Below, in pieces: positions 42,419 through 50,014 of a DNA stretch of 64,000 nt (position 1 is the first letter of the stretch; each line of letters begins with the position of its first letter). Both the position numbers and the translations under genes were made by a program. Origin of the DNA: Oscillospiraceae bacterium (GTDB lineage Bacteria > Bacillota > Clostridia > Oscillospirales > CAG-272). Below the pieces are notes generated by a model. It was not told the DNA's origin. It saw only the letters and a program-made list of their open reading frames with translations, and ran no database searches. The DNA lies in NCBI GenBank assembly GCA_015063795.1, contig SVTL01000001.1, positions 237,614 to 301,613 of the forward strand, in the 5' to 3' direction.

Positions 42419-42988
42419 TCATTGATAATATTTATCTATACCACCGTATCCGACGATTGTTTTTCCTTCACGAGTCTTTTTTATAAAGCTTTCAAGGCGT
42501 TTCTTGAACTCGACGGGGCGTTTTCTAGCCGCATCTATATAAGCAATGCGGATACGCTTATACGGCTCGGATAATTTCCCATAGTTTTCCCACGCAACCA
42601 TATCTGCTTTTATGGCATCAAGTATATCGCTTGGGAAGATGTATGGGGCGCGAATGATGGGCAATATGTCATCTCTCACGCTTGGGTGGATCATACCGCG
42701 TTCGTCAAGCCGGATCAGACGTTCAATATTCGGTCGGGAATATGGACTGCCTTTTTTTCTCGGTGTGAACCGTTGCGCACGATGTGTAGGATCAATATGC
42801 TTAATTGTGCTATCAATCCAGCCAAAGCAAAGCGCTTCTTCTACTGCATCGTTATATAAAAGCGACTTATCGCCCGATTCCTTCATAGGAAAAACAAACC
42901 ATATTTCGCTTTCTGTTTCAAAATTTTCTGCGAGCCACATTCTCCACTCATGTCTGTCGCTCGTATAAAACGTTTTTCGGTGTTTCAT
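42419..42988 (-). CDS. YdeI/OmpD-associated family protein
   Basis: 189 residues. The core EEALCFGWIDSTIKHIDPTHRAQRFTPRKKGSPYS (split here: EEALCFGWIDSTIKHID, then RFTPRKKGSPYS) is the hallmark of the YdeI/bacteriocin-protection family; the C-terminal block DAARKRPVEFKKRLESFIKK is also typical. Role in Firmicutes is unclear. ATG at 42988 follows GAGGTGGATA. Its promoter (TTGAAA-N17-TATACT, 43063 to 43035) lies inside the duplicated rubredoxin segment, so the gene seems to have acquired expression through that duplication. Confidence 0.8.
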   Translation of the reverse strand: MKHRKTFYTSDRHEWRMWLAENFETESEIWFVFPMKESGDKSLLYNDAVEEALCFGWIDSTIKHIDPTHRAQRFTPRKKGSPYSRPNIERLIRLDERGMIHPSVRDDILPIIRAPYIFPSDILDAIKADMVAWENYGKLSEPYKRIRIAYIDAARKRPVEFKKRLESFIKKTREGKTIVGYGGIDKYYQ

Positions 42989-43034
42989 TATCCACCTCGT
43001 CAAATTCTTCTTTCCCAAACGCTTTCACACATTC

Positions 43035-43063
43035 AGTATATCATACATCTTCCGCTTTTTCAA
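43035..43063 (-). promoter_or_regulatory. Sigma-A promoter in repeat A, reading into the YdeI-like gene
   Basis: Leftward TTGAAA (43063-43058), 17 bases, TATACT (43040-43035). The same promoter is present in repeat B. Confidence 0.7.
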
Positions 43064-43084
43064 TCTGAAGTTTTTAAAAGGCGA

Positions 43085-43112
43085 AGAAAAAGCGGAGATT
43101 TGACTCTCCGCT
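43085..43112 (-). terminator. Terminator after rubredoxin copy A
   Basis: Leftward AGCGGAG pairs with CTCCGCT around an eight-base loop, followed by four T. The copy in repeat B has a weaker T tract. Confidence 0.65.
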
Positions 43113-43136
43113 CGTTGGGTTTGTTTTCCTTGTGTT

Positions 43137-43292
43137 TTATGCTTTTTCAAAAGCATCCTTGCCCAGACCGCAGATCGGGCAGAGCCAATCCTCAGCAACA
43201 GCCTCAAAGGGGGTGCCGGGCGCGATGCCGTTGTCGGGATCACCCTTGGCAGGATCGTATTCATAGCCGCAGGGGCAGATATATTTTTCCAT
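43137..43292 (-). CDS. Rubredoxin, copy A
   Basis: 51 residues, too short for many gene callers. A one-iron electron carrier, here presumably delivering electrons to rubrerythrin. C-terminal knuckle CPICG is normal, but the N-terminal knuckle is [10 protein letters not shown], giving CxC rather than the usual CxxC. The conserved core [14 protein letters not shown] is intact. ATG at 43292 after AAAAGGAG. Protein identical to copy B. Upstream only a fragment of rubrerythrin remains, so it is cut off from the peroxide operon and may be silent. Confidence 0.88.
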   Translation of the reverse strand: MEKYICPCGYEYDPAKGDPDNGIAPGTPFEAVAEDWLCPICGLGKDAFEKA

Positions 43293-43354
43293 GTTGAACT
43301 CCTTTTCATGACGCAGGGGCGGGAAGAACCCGCCCCGTTGGTTTTGTTTGATTC

Positions 43355-43414
43355 TTATTTGCCGAAGTATCTCTCAAGCAGACCGGCGAAAGCCTTGCCG
43401 TGACGGGCTTCGTC
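43355..43414 (-). pseudogene. 3' fragment of rubrerythrin
   Basis: Encodes only the last 19 residues ([19 protein letters not shown]) and stop, matching the end of the intact rubrerythrin gene at 44655-44714. Beyond 43414 the sequence is unrelated and AT-rich. It is the broken edge of the repeat. Confidence 0.88.
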
Positions 43415-43423
43415 ACAGAAAGC

Positions 43424-43455
43424 CTTAAAAATGCGGTAAAAACGGGCATTTTTAA
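43424..43455. terminator. AT-rich hairpin at the edge of repeat A
   Basis: TTAAAAATGC pairs with GCATTTTTAA around a loop. The 43415-43668 gap also holds a second hairpin (AAAATCTA paired with TAGATTTT near 43485-43507) that may end the leftward GNAT transcript. No gene is visible in the gap. Confidence 0.5.
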
Positions 43456-43668
43456 CCATTTAGCACAAAATTAGCACAAAAGCATAAAAATCTATACAGT
43501 AGATTTTTCCTCATAAAAAATTCAAAAATATTTTTATGAATGGAAAAATCAAATGTTTTGTGTAACGGTGTGCGATTCAAACTTTTTTGAAATATCTATG
43601 AGGAAAAACTATCAACAGACCGACAAATTGAATTTTGACATTTCTAAATATTCATTGATACTTCCATA

Positions 43669-44259
43669 TCATTTCAATTCTTTTCGCATAACAATGCAGT
43701 TCTCTAGAACAGCCACTTTAATAAATCCAACCTTCTCATACAATCGAAGGGGACCTTTACAATCCCATTCAAAGCGTATATCTCGTTTAACTGGATAACT
43801 TTCGACAGCTTTATATCCAGCTGCTTTTGCATCATCAATAACACGCTGTAAAAGTGCAGTAGCAATTCCTTTCCCTCGATATTCTGGAGCTATCTCAAAA
43901 CACACCACGGCTTTCTCACGCTTTTCAAACGGTGCATAAAAACTCTCACCAGTACAAGATTCAACGGGAAAGTTTGCTTTATCGTTTGCATTGCACCAGC
44001 CAATGACAATCCCATCGACATAAGCCAGATATCCCTGAAGTTTCCCTAAATAAATTTGCTCTTCGGCAATTTTTCGTGATACTTGACCTATGTCAACATC
44101 AGCTATATTATAGAACGCAGTCTTTTGTTCTTCCTTGGTCATTTGATATACTTGACAGTAACATCGATAAGGAGAATTGTCTGTAAATGCTCGATTTTCA
44201 AAAAAATCAAAGTAATCTGCAGAAAGTCTCGGTGTAAGTGGTCTAATAATAATATCCAT
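43669..44259 (-). CDS. GNAT-family N-acetyltransferase
   Basis: 196 residues. The acetyl-CoA binding motif A is clear: VVCFEIAPEYRGKGIATALLQRVID (written as EIAPEYRGKGIATALLQ), followed by the AKAAGYKAVESYP strand-helix and LYEKVGFIKVA at the end. The N-terminal part (DYFDFFENRAFTDNSPYRCYC) matches a subgroup of uncharacterised GNATs. Strongly AT-rich relative to the flanks, so likely acquired. ATG at 44259 follows GGGGGAGAAAG. Its promoter (TTGAAA-N17-TATACT, 44360 to 44332) lies at the edge of repeat B. Confidence 0.85.
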   Translation of the reverse strand: MDIIIRPLTPRLSADYFDFFENRAFTDNSPYRCYCQVYQMTKEEQKTAFYNIADVDIGQVSRKIAEEQIYLGKLQGYLAYVDGIVIGWCNANDKANFPVESCTGESFYAPFEKREKAVVCFEIAPEYRGKGIATALLQRVIDDAKAAGYKAVESYPVKRDIRFEWDCKGPLRLYEKVGFIKVAVLENCIVMRKELK

Positions 44260-44331
44260 ATCTTTCTCCCCCATTAATCACTTCAATCTATTCGCCAAAT
44301 TCTTGTTTATCGAACTGTTTTTCACATATCC

Positions 44332-44360
44332 AGTATATCATACATCTTCCGTCTTTTCAA
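44332..44360 (-). promoter_or_regulatory. Sigma-A promoter in repeat B, reading into the GNAT gene
   Basis: Leftward TTGAAA (44360-44355), 17 bases, TATACT (44337-44332). Confidence 0.7.
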
Positions 44361-44436
44361 TCTATGATTTCCTAAAAAAACAATAAAACAAGCGGAGATT
44401 TGACTCTCCGCTCGTTTGGTTTGTTTTCCTTGCGCT

Positions 44437-44592
44437 TTATGCTTTTTCAAAAGCATCCTTGCCCAGACCGCAGATCGGGCAGAGCCAATCCTCAGCAACA
44501 GCCTCAAAGGGGGTGCCGGGCGCGATGCCGTTGTCGGGATCACCCTTGGCAGGATCGTATTCATAGCCGCAGGGGCAGATATATTTTTCCAT
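44437..44592 (-). CDS. Rubredoxin, copy B
   Basis: 51 residues, identical protein to copy A, with the same unusual CxC first knuckle (YICPCGY) and normal CPICG second knuckle. It lies 62 bases downstream of rubrerythrin, with a stable hairpin (GGGGCGGG-aagaa-CCCGCCCC, near 44617-44637) but no T run between them. The natural unit is therefore perR-like regulator, rubrerythrin, rubredoxin, with rubredoxin as likely electron donor. Confidence 0.9.
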   Translation of the reverse strand: MEKYICPCGYEYDPAKGDPDNGIAPGTPFEAVAEDWLCPICGLGKDAFEKA

Positions 44593-44654
44593 ATTGAACT
44601 CCTTTTCATGACGCAGGGGCGGGAAGAACCCGCCCCGTTGGTTTTGTTTGATTC

Positions 44655-45206
44655 TTATTTGCCGAAGTATCTCTCAAGCAGACCGGCGAAAGCCTTGCCG
44701 TGACGAGCTTCGTCTCTTGCCATCTCATGAACGGTGTCATGGATCGCATCGAGGTTCGCCATCTTAGCCATCTTGGCAAGCTCAAACTTACCGGCGGTAG
44801 CGCCGTTCTCAGCGGCAACTCTGGCCTCGAGGTTCTCCTTGGTGGAAGCGGAAACGCACTCGCCCAGCAGCTCAGCAAACTTGGCAGCATGCTCAGCCTC
44901 TTCATAAGCGGCCTTCTCCCAGTAGAGAGCGATCTCGGGATAACCCTCTCTGGCAGCGGCTCTGCCCATGGCCAGATACATACCGACCTCGGTGCACTCG
45001 CCCTGGAAGTTTGCGCGCAGGCCCTCGATGATCTCTTCGGGAACATCCTGCTTGCCAACGCCGATCACATGCTCGGCAGCCCAGGTCATGGCCTCTTCTT
45101 TTACCTCAACAAACTTCTCGGCAGGAGCCTTGCACAGGGGGCACTTTTCGGGAGCAGACTCACCGGTAACGATTTCGCCGCAGATAGAACATTTCCATTT
45201 TTTCAT
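44655..45206 (-). CDS. Reverse rubrerythrin (NADH peroxidase type)
   Basis: 183 residues. The rubredoxin-like domain is at the N-terminus (CSICGEIV...CPLCKAP, residues 6-25), then the ferritin-like di-iron domain with [29 protein letters not shown] and [11 protein letters not shown] ligands. This inverted order defines reverse rubrerythrin, which reduces hydrogen peroxide and oxygen in clostridia and is PerR-controlled. ATG at 45206 follows GGAGGAATCAAATC. It lies 57 bases downstream of the Fur-family gene and upstream of rubredoxin. Confidence 0.95.
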   Translation of the reverse strand: MKKWKCSICGEIVTGESAPEKCPLCKAPAEKFVEVKEEAMTWAAEHVIGVGKQDVPEEIIEGLRANFQGECTEVGMYLAMGRAAAREGYPEIALYWEKAAYEEAEHAAKFAELLGECVSASTKENLEARVAAENGATAGKFELAKMAKMANLDAIHDTVHEMARDEARHGKAFAGLLERYFGK

Positions 45207-45263
45207 GATTTGATTCCTCCAAAATTCTATAATTAAAAAATATTTTAAATTCAGGGTTTGAAT

Positions 45264-45671
45264 TTATTTTTTGCAGTCGGGACAGAGACCATTGATGTAA
45301 ACATCGGTGGTGCTTGGGGCATAGCCGTCGGGAGCAAGGGAAGCGCCCAGCGTGTCGTCGATATGGAAGTCAAAGATCTCGCCGCACTCGCTGCAGCGGA
45401 AGTGACCGTGGTCGGCGGCGGTGGCGTCGAAACGCTGTTCCTTGGCCTCGATGTTGATCGATCTTACCAGCTCGGCGGCGACCAGAGCGGACAGAGAATT
45501 GTAGACCGTCGTTTTGGAAAAGGACGGATACTTCTTCAAAACCGCTTCATAGATGGTGTCGGCCGTGGGGTGGATGGGGTGATGGATCAAGTAGTCATAC
45601 ACGGCAACGCGCTGAGGCGTAACGCGCAGATTCTTGCTTTCGAATAAAGAAACGATGGCTGATTGTGTCAT
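45264..45671 (-). CDS. perR: Fur-family metalloregulator, PerR-like
   Basis: 135 residues. N-terminal winged helix (LRVTPQRVAVYDYLIHH, TVYNSLSALVAAELV) and C-terminal dimer domain with the regulatory His-rich stretch ATAADHGHFRC and two structural zinc pairs (CSEC, CPDC). The context with rubrerythrin and rubredoxin points to a peroxide-sensing PerR rather than iron-sensing Fur. A perfect 7-1-7 palindrome (TTGTAAC-G-GTTACAA) overlaps its own start-site region, indicating autoregulation of the whole operon. Confidence 0.88.
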   Translation of the reverse strand: MTQSAIVSLFESKNLRVTPQRVAVYDYLIHHPIHPTADTIYEAVLKKYPSFSKTTVYNSLSALVAAELVRSINIEAKEQRFDATAADHGHFRCSECGEIFDFHIDDTLGASLAPDGYAPSTTDVYINGLCPDCKK

Positions 45672-45697
45672 ACGGTACTCCTGTAATCAGTCTTATC

Positions 45698-45712
45698 TTG
45701 TAACGGTTACAA
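45698..45712. promoter_or_regulatory. Fur/PerR-type operator (7-1-7 palindrome)
   Basis: TTGTAACGGTTACAA is a perfect 7-1-7 inverted repeat, the geometry of Fur and PerR boxes. It abuts the -10 box of the perR promoter and would block initiation. Confidence 0.65.
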
Positions 45713-45740
45713 TCATACCACATCTTTTTCGATTTGTCAA
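45712..45740 (-). promoter_or_regulatory. Sigma-A promoter of the perR-rubrerythrin-rubredoxin operon
   Basis: Leftward TTGACA (45740-45735), 17 bases, TATGAT (45717-45712), with the palindrome directly downstream. Confidence 0.85.
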
Positions 45741-45744
45741 GACC

Positions 45745-47442
45745 TTATTTCAATTTTTTTGAAAAATTTTTCGACGGGAGTTTTTTCTTGTGTGCTTCGA
45801 TGATGTCCAGCACCTCGCGTTTGCTTTCGGTGGTGAAAAGAAAATGCAGATCGTTCAGCCCGGTCTTCTTCAGATCGGTGATCTTTTCGGCATTATAAAA
45901 AGGAACAGAGTTGAGTACGATATCTCTGGAAAACTCGCGGATGACGGGGAAGTCGGCCTTTGTGCGGTCGGTGAGCGATCCGGCGCCGCAGGGCTTATAC
46001 AGGCTCATCAGCGGCAGACGTCCGTAGACGATGGCGGACTTGGGGAAGGGGATGTCTCGGATCTGGGGAAGCGTCAGCTCGGGGGATAGCATCAGCGTTT
46101 TGAAATCGGCCAGAGACAGACAAAGCTCGTGGGCGGCGGTGTTGAACAGGTTGAGGCGGTAATCGCCATGGAGGGTAAGCCCGCTGTCCTTCAAAAGCGG
46201 AAGCTGTCCGATGTGCGTGACCAGCACGTTCTTTGCACCCTTTTGGACCGCCTTGTCGATCAGAGCGGCCGCCTTATGCTCCTCGCGGTCAAAGAGGAAG
46301 GGGGGCATGACGATGCCGTTGGCGCCGCAATCCGATTCAAAGCTCTCGATCGGGAGATAGATGTTGTCAAAGTAATCGGTTTGCGGAATGGCATTCGGCG
46401 AGGAAAAGCGCGCGGAGCGGGTGAAGAAATAGGGGCGCTCCTCGGTGATTTTGGGAAGATCAAGCGTGATCGGCAAAGCCTTGCGGTTTTCGATCTTCGG
46501 ATTTTTGTGCCCGACATCGCGGATGGACACATGAACCTGCTTGGTCTTGCTTTTGTCGCTGTCGCGGCGGATGCCCACCATGGCCGGGGTGATCTTCTCG
46601 GTGAAATACCCATCGGTGAAGCCGCTGCGTGAGAAGACCGACTCCATGCGCTCGATCTCCTTGGGCGAGGCGTTGCGCTTTTCGTCCAGCAGACGGCGGT
46701 AGGTGGACACGACGCTGTACACATAGTCGGGGCTTTTCATCCGTCCCTCGATCTTCAGCGAGGCCACGCCGCTGTCAAGGATCTCGGTGATGTGGGAGGC
46801 CAGACACATATCCTTCAAGCTCAGCGGAAAGGCGTTGCCGTTGTAGGCCATACGGCAGGGCTGAGCGCACTGTCCGCGGTTTCCGCTGCGGTTGCCGACC
46901 ATGGACGAAAACAGACACTGCCCCGAAAAACAGACACAGATGGCGCCGTGGACAAACATCTCGATTTCGATGGGACTGGCTTTGGTTAGTGTTTTCAGAT
47001 CGCTCAGGCTGTATTCACGGGGGCAGACCATGCGGGAGAAGCCGAGCGAAGCAAAGGCCTCCGCGGCTTTGACCGTGGAACCGCAGGCCTGTGTGCTGGC
47101 GTGCAGTTCAAAGTCGGGCAGGTGGCGGCGGATCAACGCAGAAAGTCCCAGGTCGGCTGTGATCAGCGCATCCACGCCGATGTTATACAAATAGAAAGCG
47201 TATTCCAGCGCCTGCTTCATCTCGCGGTCGAGGATAAGAGTGTTGAGCGTTACATATACTCTCACGCCGCGTTCGTGGCAAAAGCGTACCGCCTCGGCGA
47301 GAGCGTCGTCGGTAAAATTTTTGGCGTTCATGCGGGCGTTGAAGAGACTGCCGCCCAGATATACAGCGTCGGCACCGCCGAAAACAGCGGCCTTCATGGC
47401 TTCAGGAGAGCCGCAGGGAGCGAGAAGTTCGGGTAAAGACAT
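45745..47442 (-). CDS. U32-family peptidase / RNA-hydroxylation-type protein
   Basis: 565 residues. Opens with the TIM-barrel sequence LPELLAPCGSPEAMKAAVFGGADAVYLGG. The U32 signature with iron-sulfur cysteines is clear near 165-205: FVHGAICVCFSGQC, then RGQCAQPCRMAYN. Relatives include collagenase-like PrtC/YhbU/YrrO and the 23S rRNA hydroxylation protein RlhA; which role applies cannot be told. ATG at 47442 is preceded by AAGGAACGAATC. The stop is 5 bases from the perR promoter -35 box, so it ends just before that operon. Confidence 0.88.
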   Translation of the reverse strand: MSLPELLAPCGSPEAMKAAVFGGADAVYLGGSLFNARMNAKNFTDDALAEAVRFCHERGVRVYVTLNTLILDREMKQALEYAFYLYNIGVDALITADLGLSALIRRHLPDFELHASTQACGSTVKAAEAFASLGFSRMVCPREYSLSDLKTLTKASPIEIEMFVHGAICVCFSGQCLFSSMVGNRSGNRGQCAQPCRMAYNGNAFPLSLKDMCLASHITEILDSGVASLKIEGRMKSPDYVYSVVSTYRRLLDEKRNASPKEIERMESVFSRSGFTDGYFTEKITPAMVGIRRDSDKSKTKQVHVSIRDVGHKNPKIENRKALPITLDLPKITEERPYFFTRSARFSSPNAIPQTDYFDNIYLPIESFESDCGANGIVMPPFLFDREEHKAAALIDKAVQKGAKNVLVTHIGQLPLLKDSGLTLHGDYRLNLFNTAAHELCLSLADFKTLMLSPELTLPQIRDIPFPKSAIVYGRLPLMSLYKPCGAGSLTDRTKADFPVIREFSRDIVLNSVPFYNAEKITDLKKTGLNDLHFLFTTESKREVLDIIEAHKKKLPSKNFSKKLK

Positions 47443-47525
47443 GATTCGTTCCTTTGTATTATATGTATTTTATCAATTCGTTTCGGATATCATACGGGAA
47501 ATGTAAAAGTTTTGCTGTTTTTCTA

Positions 47526-47554
47526 TTGACTTTTTTCGGAGAACGTGGTATAGT
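47526..47554 (+). promoter_or_regulatory. Sigma-A promoter of the amino acid ABC transporter operon
   Basis: TTGACT (47526-47531), 17 bases, TATAGT (47549-47554), 41 bases before the binding-protein start. Confidence 0.75.
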
Positions 47555-47594
47555 ATTAACGCATTAAAATATTAAACTTTGGAGGTATTTTACC

Positions 47595-48437
47595 ATGTTT
47601 AAGAAAATGATGGCCGCAATCGTTGCATTGCTTATGGTCCTCACCTGCTTCGTCGGCTGCTCCGGCGACGCTTCCGAACACGCTGTTTCTCTGGACGGTC
47701 TGTACACGCCCGAGGGCTGGACCGAAGAGAAGGGCACGCTCACCATCGGTCTGGACGACACCTTTGCTCCTATGGGCTTCCGCGACACCGAGGGTTACCT
47801 CGTTGGCTTTGACATCGATCTGGCTGTTGCCGTCGGCGACGAGCTTGGTATGCAGGTCAAATTCCAGCCCATCGACTGGAACAGCAAGGAAGTTGAGCTT
47901 GACTCCGGCCGCATCGACTGCATCTGGAACGGCATGAGCGCCACCACCGAGAGGCAGGAGATCATGCAGCTGACCAATCAGTATCTGAACAACCGCATCG
48001 TGGTCATGGTCAAGAAGGGCGTTTCGGTCAATACCGTTGAGGAGCTTGCCGCTCTGAACATCGGTACGCAGGCCGGCAGTGCTTCCTTTGAAGTGATGGA
48101 GGCTCACGAGAAGTTTGCCGATTTCTCCGCCAAGATCCAGACCTACGATACCTATGATGAAGTAATCATGGCTCTCGACGCCGGCCGTGTAGACTGCATG
48201 GTCGTTGACGAGGTCCTCGGCAGCTATAAGAACAATCAGGCCGGCAATCCTTACGAGGTCGCTGCCTTCAACTTCGGCGATGACTATTATGCCATCGGCT
48301 GCAAGAAGGGCAACACCGAGCTGGTTGACAAGCTGAACAACGCCATCAAGACTCTGATCGACAACGGCGAGGCCGCTGAGATCAGCAACAAGTGGTTCGG
48401 CAAGAACGTCGTGATCTTCGAGGGTTACGGCGAATAA
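47595..48437 (+). CDS. Polar amino acid ABC transporter substrate-binding lipoprotein
   Basis: 280 residues. Lipobox CFVGC (Cys22), then a type II periplasmic-binding fold: GTLTIGLDDTFAPMGFRD, GFDIDLAVAVGDELGM, FQPIDWNSKEVELDSGRIDCIWNGMSAT region, and the hinge VVDEVLGSYK. It captures a polar amino acid outside the membrane and passes it to the permease that follows. ATG at 47595 follows TGGAGG. First gene of a three-gene operon; the specific amino acid cannot be deduced. Confidence 0.94.
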   Translation: MFKKMMAAIVALLMVLTCFVGCSGDASEHAVSLDGLYTPEGWTEEKGTLTIGLDDTFAPMGFRDTEGYLVGFDIDLAVAVGDELGMQVKFQPIDWNSKEVELDSGRIDCIWNGMSATTERQEIMQLTNQYLNNRIVVMVKKGVSVNTVEELAALNIGTQAGSASFEVMEAHEKFADFSAKIQTYDTYDEVIMALDAGRVDCMVVDEVLGSYKNNQAGNPYEVAAFNFGDDYYAIGCKKGNTELVDKLNNAIKTLIDNGEAAEISNKWFGKNVVIFEGYGE

Positions 48438-48483
48438 GTCAGATAACAACGCCGATTGATTCGGCAGCAAGGAACTTGTAACT

Positions 48484-49173
48484 ATGCAGGAAATCATTCA
48501 ATCGCTGCAAGGAACAGTGGAATATATGCTTATGATCCTCCCCGCGCTTTTGCGCGGGGCAGGGTTTACCTTGGCGCTGTTCGCCTCAACGCTGGTGCTC
48601 TCACTTCCGTTGGGGCTTCCTTTTGCGCTGGGAAGCATCGGCAGAAATCCGATCTTTCGCTTTCTGTCCCGTTTCTATATTTGGGTGTTCCGCGGAACGC
48701 CTCTGATGCTGCAGCTTTTCTTCTTTTATTTCTTTTTGCCCAAAATGTTTCCCGCTCTGATGCTGGACGCCTTTTCCACCGCTCTTCTCACCTTCTCGCT
48801 GAACTATGCGGCGTATTTCGCCGAGATCTACCGAGCCGGTATCGAGAGCATCGACGGCGGACAGTATGAGGCGGCCAATTCGCTTGGCATCTCCCGCACG
48901 AGAACCATGTTCGGCATCATCATTCCGCAGGCCGTCAAGCGCGTCATTCCGCCCGTGGCCAACGAAGCCATTGTCCTCATCAAGGATACGGCTCTGGCCT
49001 CGGTCATTTCCTTCTCGGAGCTGATGAAAGCCTCCCGCGGAGCAGTCAACCGTGATGTGCGCGCCGACGCTTATCTGATGGCGGCTGTGATCTATTTGAT
49101 CCTGACCTTCCTGATGACGATGCTGGCCAACCGTCTGGAAAAGAAATTCTCGGTATATGAGGTGGGAAAATGA
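48484..49173 (+). CDS. Polar amino acid ABC transporter permease
   Basis: 229 residues with five membrane helices. The binding-protein-dependent transport signature is present: [22 protein letters not shown] (split: [27 protein letters not shown]), the coupling helix that contacts the ATPase. [12 protein letters not shown] near residue 62 is typical of HisM/GlnP-type permeases. Starts 46 bases after the binding protein and overlaps the ATPase start (ATGA). Confidence 0.94.
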   Translation: MQEIIQSLQGTVEYMLMILPALLRGAGFTLALFASTLVLSLPLGLPFALGSIGRNPIFRFLSRFYIWVFRGTPLMLQLFFFYFFLPKMFPALMLDAFSTALLTFSLNYAAYFAEIYRAGIESIDGGQYEAANSLGISRTRTMFGIIIPQAVKRVIPPVANEAIVLIKDTALASVISFSELMKASRGAVNRDVRADAYLMAAVIYLILTFLMTMLANRLEKKFSVYEVGK

Positions 49174-49943
49174 GCGAAGCGCTTTTGAAAATCGAAAACA
49201 TACACAAGCGTTTTTCCAATACCGTGGCGCTTTCCGGCGTTTCATTGGATGTTAAGGAGGGCGAGACGGTTGCCATCATCGGCCCGTCCGGCTCGGGAAA
49301 ATCCACCATGCTTCGCTGTGTCAATGCGCTGGAGCGGATCCAGTCGGGTTCGATCTGCCTGGCAGGGGAATACCTTGTGAAGAACAATGCCAAAAGCGAG
49401 GCGGTTTATGCCGATGAGCGTACCGTCCGCAAGATCTGCTCGAACACGGGTATGGTCTTCCAGTCCTTCAACCTTTTTCCGCATTTCACCTGCCTGAAAA
49501 ACATCTGGTATTCACCGGTGCATGTGAAGAAGGAGAATCGTGAGGAGGCCGAGGCTGAGGCGAGACGGCTTTTGGAGCTGGTCGGACTCAGCAACAAGGC
49601 GGATGCTTTCCCCGGTCAGCTGTCCGGCGGACAAAAGCAGCGCGTTGCCATTGCCAGAGGACTTGCCATGAAGCCGAAGATCATGCTCTTTGACGAGCCG
49701 ACCAGCGCGCTGGATCCGGAGATCACCGGCGAGGTTCTGCATGTTATGCGTTCGCTGGCCGAGACCAACACGACCATGCTTGTGGTCACCCATGAAATGG
49801 GCTTTGCCAAGGAAGTGGCGAACCGCGTCTGCTTCATGGACAAAGGTCAGATCCTCGAGGAGGGAAAGAGCGAAGAGATCTTTGAAGATCCGAAGAATCC
49901 CCGCCTCAAGGAATTTCTCAGCAAGATGCTGACGGTAAACTGA
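49170..49943 (+). CDS. Polar amino acid ABC transporter ATPase
   Basis: 257 residues. Walker [10 protein letters not shown] (about 37-45), Q-loop [11 protein letters not shown], signature [14 protein letters not shown] (about 152), Walker [15 protein letters not shown] and switch VTHEMGFA. Closest in pattern to GlnQ/HisP. A bidirectional terminator follows (49970-50006), separating it from convergent thrS. Confidence 0.95.
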   Translation: MSEALLKIENIHKRFSNTVALSGVSLDVKEGETVAIIGPSGSGKSTMLRCVNALERIQSGSICLAGEYLVKNNAKSEAVYADERTVRKICSNTGMVFQSFNLFPHFTCLKNIWYSPVHVKKENREEAEAEARRLLELVGLSNKADAFPGQLSGGQKQRVAIARGLAMKPKIMLFDEPTSALDPEITGEVLHVMRSLAETNTTMLVVTHEMGFAKEVANRVCFMDKGQILEEGKSEEIFEDPKNPRLKEFLSKMLTVN

Positions 49944-49969
49944 GCCGTCTTTTTGAATATGAATAAACG

Positions 49970-50006
49970 CTCGGGGTGTTGTTTTTTGGACAGCACCCCG
50001 TTTGTT
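49970..50006. terminator. Bidirectional terminator between the ABC operon and thrS
   Basis: CGGGGTG (49972-49978) pairs with CACCCCG (49994-50000) around a T-rich loop; T-rich sequence follows. Confidence 0.65.
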
Positions 50007-50014
50007 TTGTTCTG

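Larger units (their letters stand above)
43024..43414. repeat. Repeat copy A (rubredoxin segment)
   Basis: About 390 bases nearly identical to 44324-44714. It holds a leftward promoter, the complete rubredoxin gene with its terminator, a GC-rich intergenic hairpin and the last 20 codons (including the stop) of rubrerythrin. The coding part is identical between copies, while flanks toward 42998 and 44291 are visibly diverged. Confidence 0.9.
44324..44714. repeat. Repeat copy B (rubredoxin segment, parental context)
   Basis: Direct repeat of 43024-43414. Here the rubrerythrin part continues into the full gene, so this is the original locus. The 0.9 kb between the copies carries the AT-rich GNAT gene. 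Confidence 0.9.

Noticed and set aside
43553-43798. 81-codon rightward frame at the edge of the GNAT gene
   Set aside because: It overlaps the 3' end of the GNAT gene antisense, has no ribosome site and no family resemblance.
43355-44714. Integrative element inserted at an attachment site in rubrerythrin
   Set aside because: The direct repeats are about 390 bases, far longer than a normal attachment core, and no integrase or mobility gene lies between them; segmental duplication fits better.
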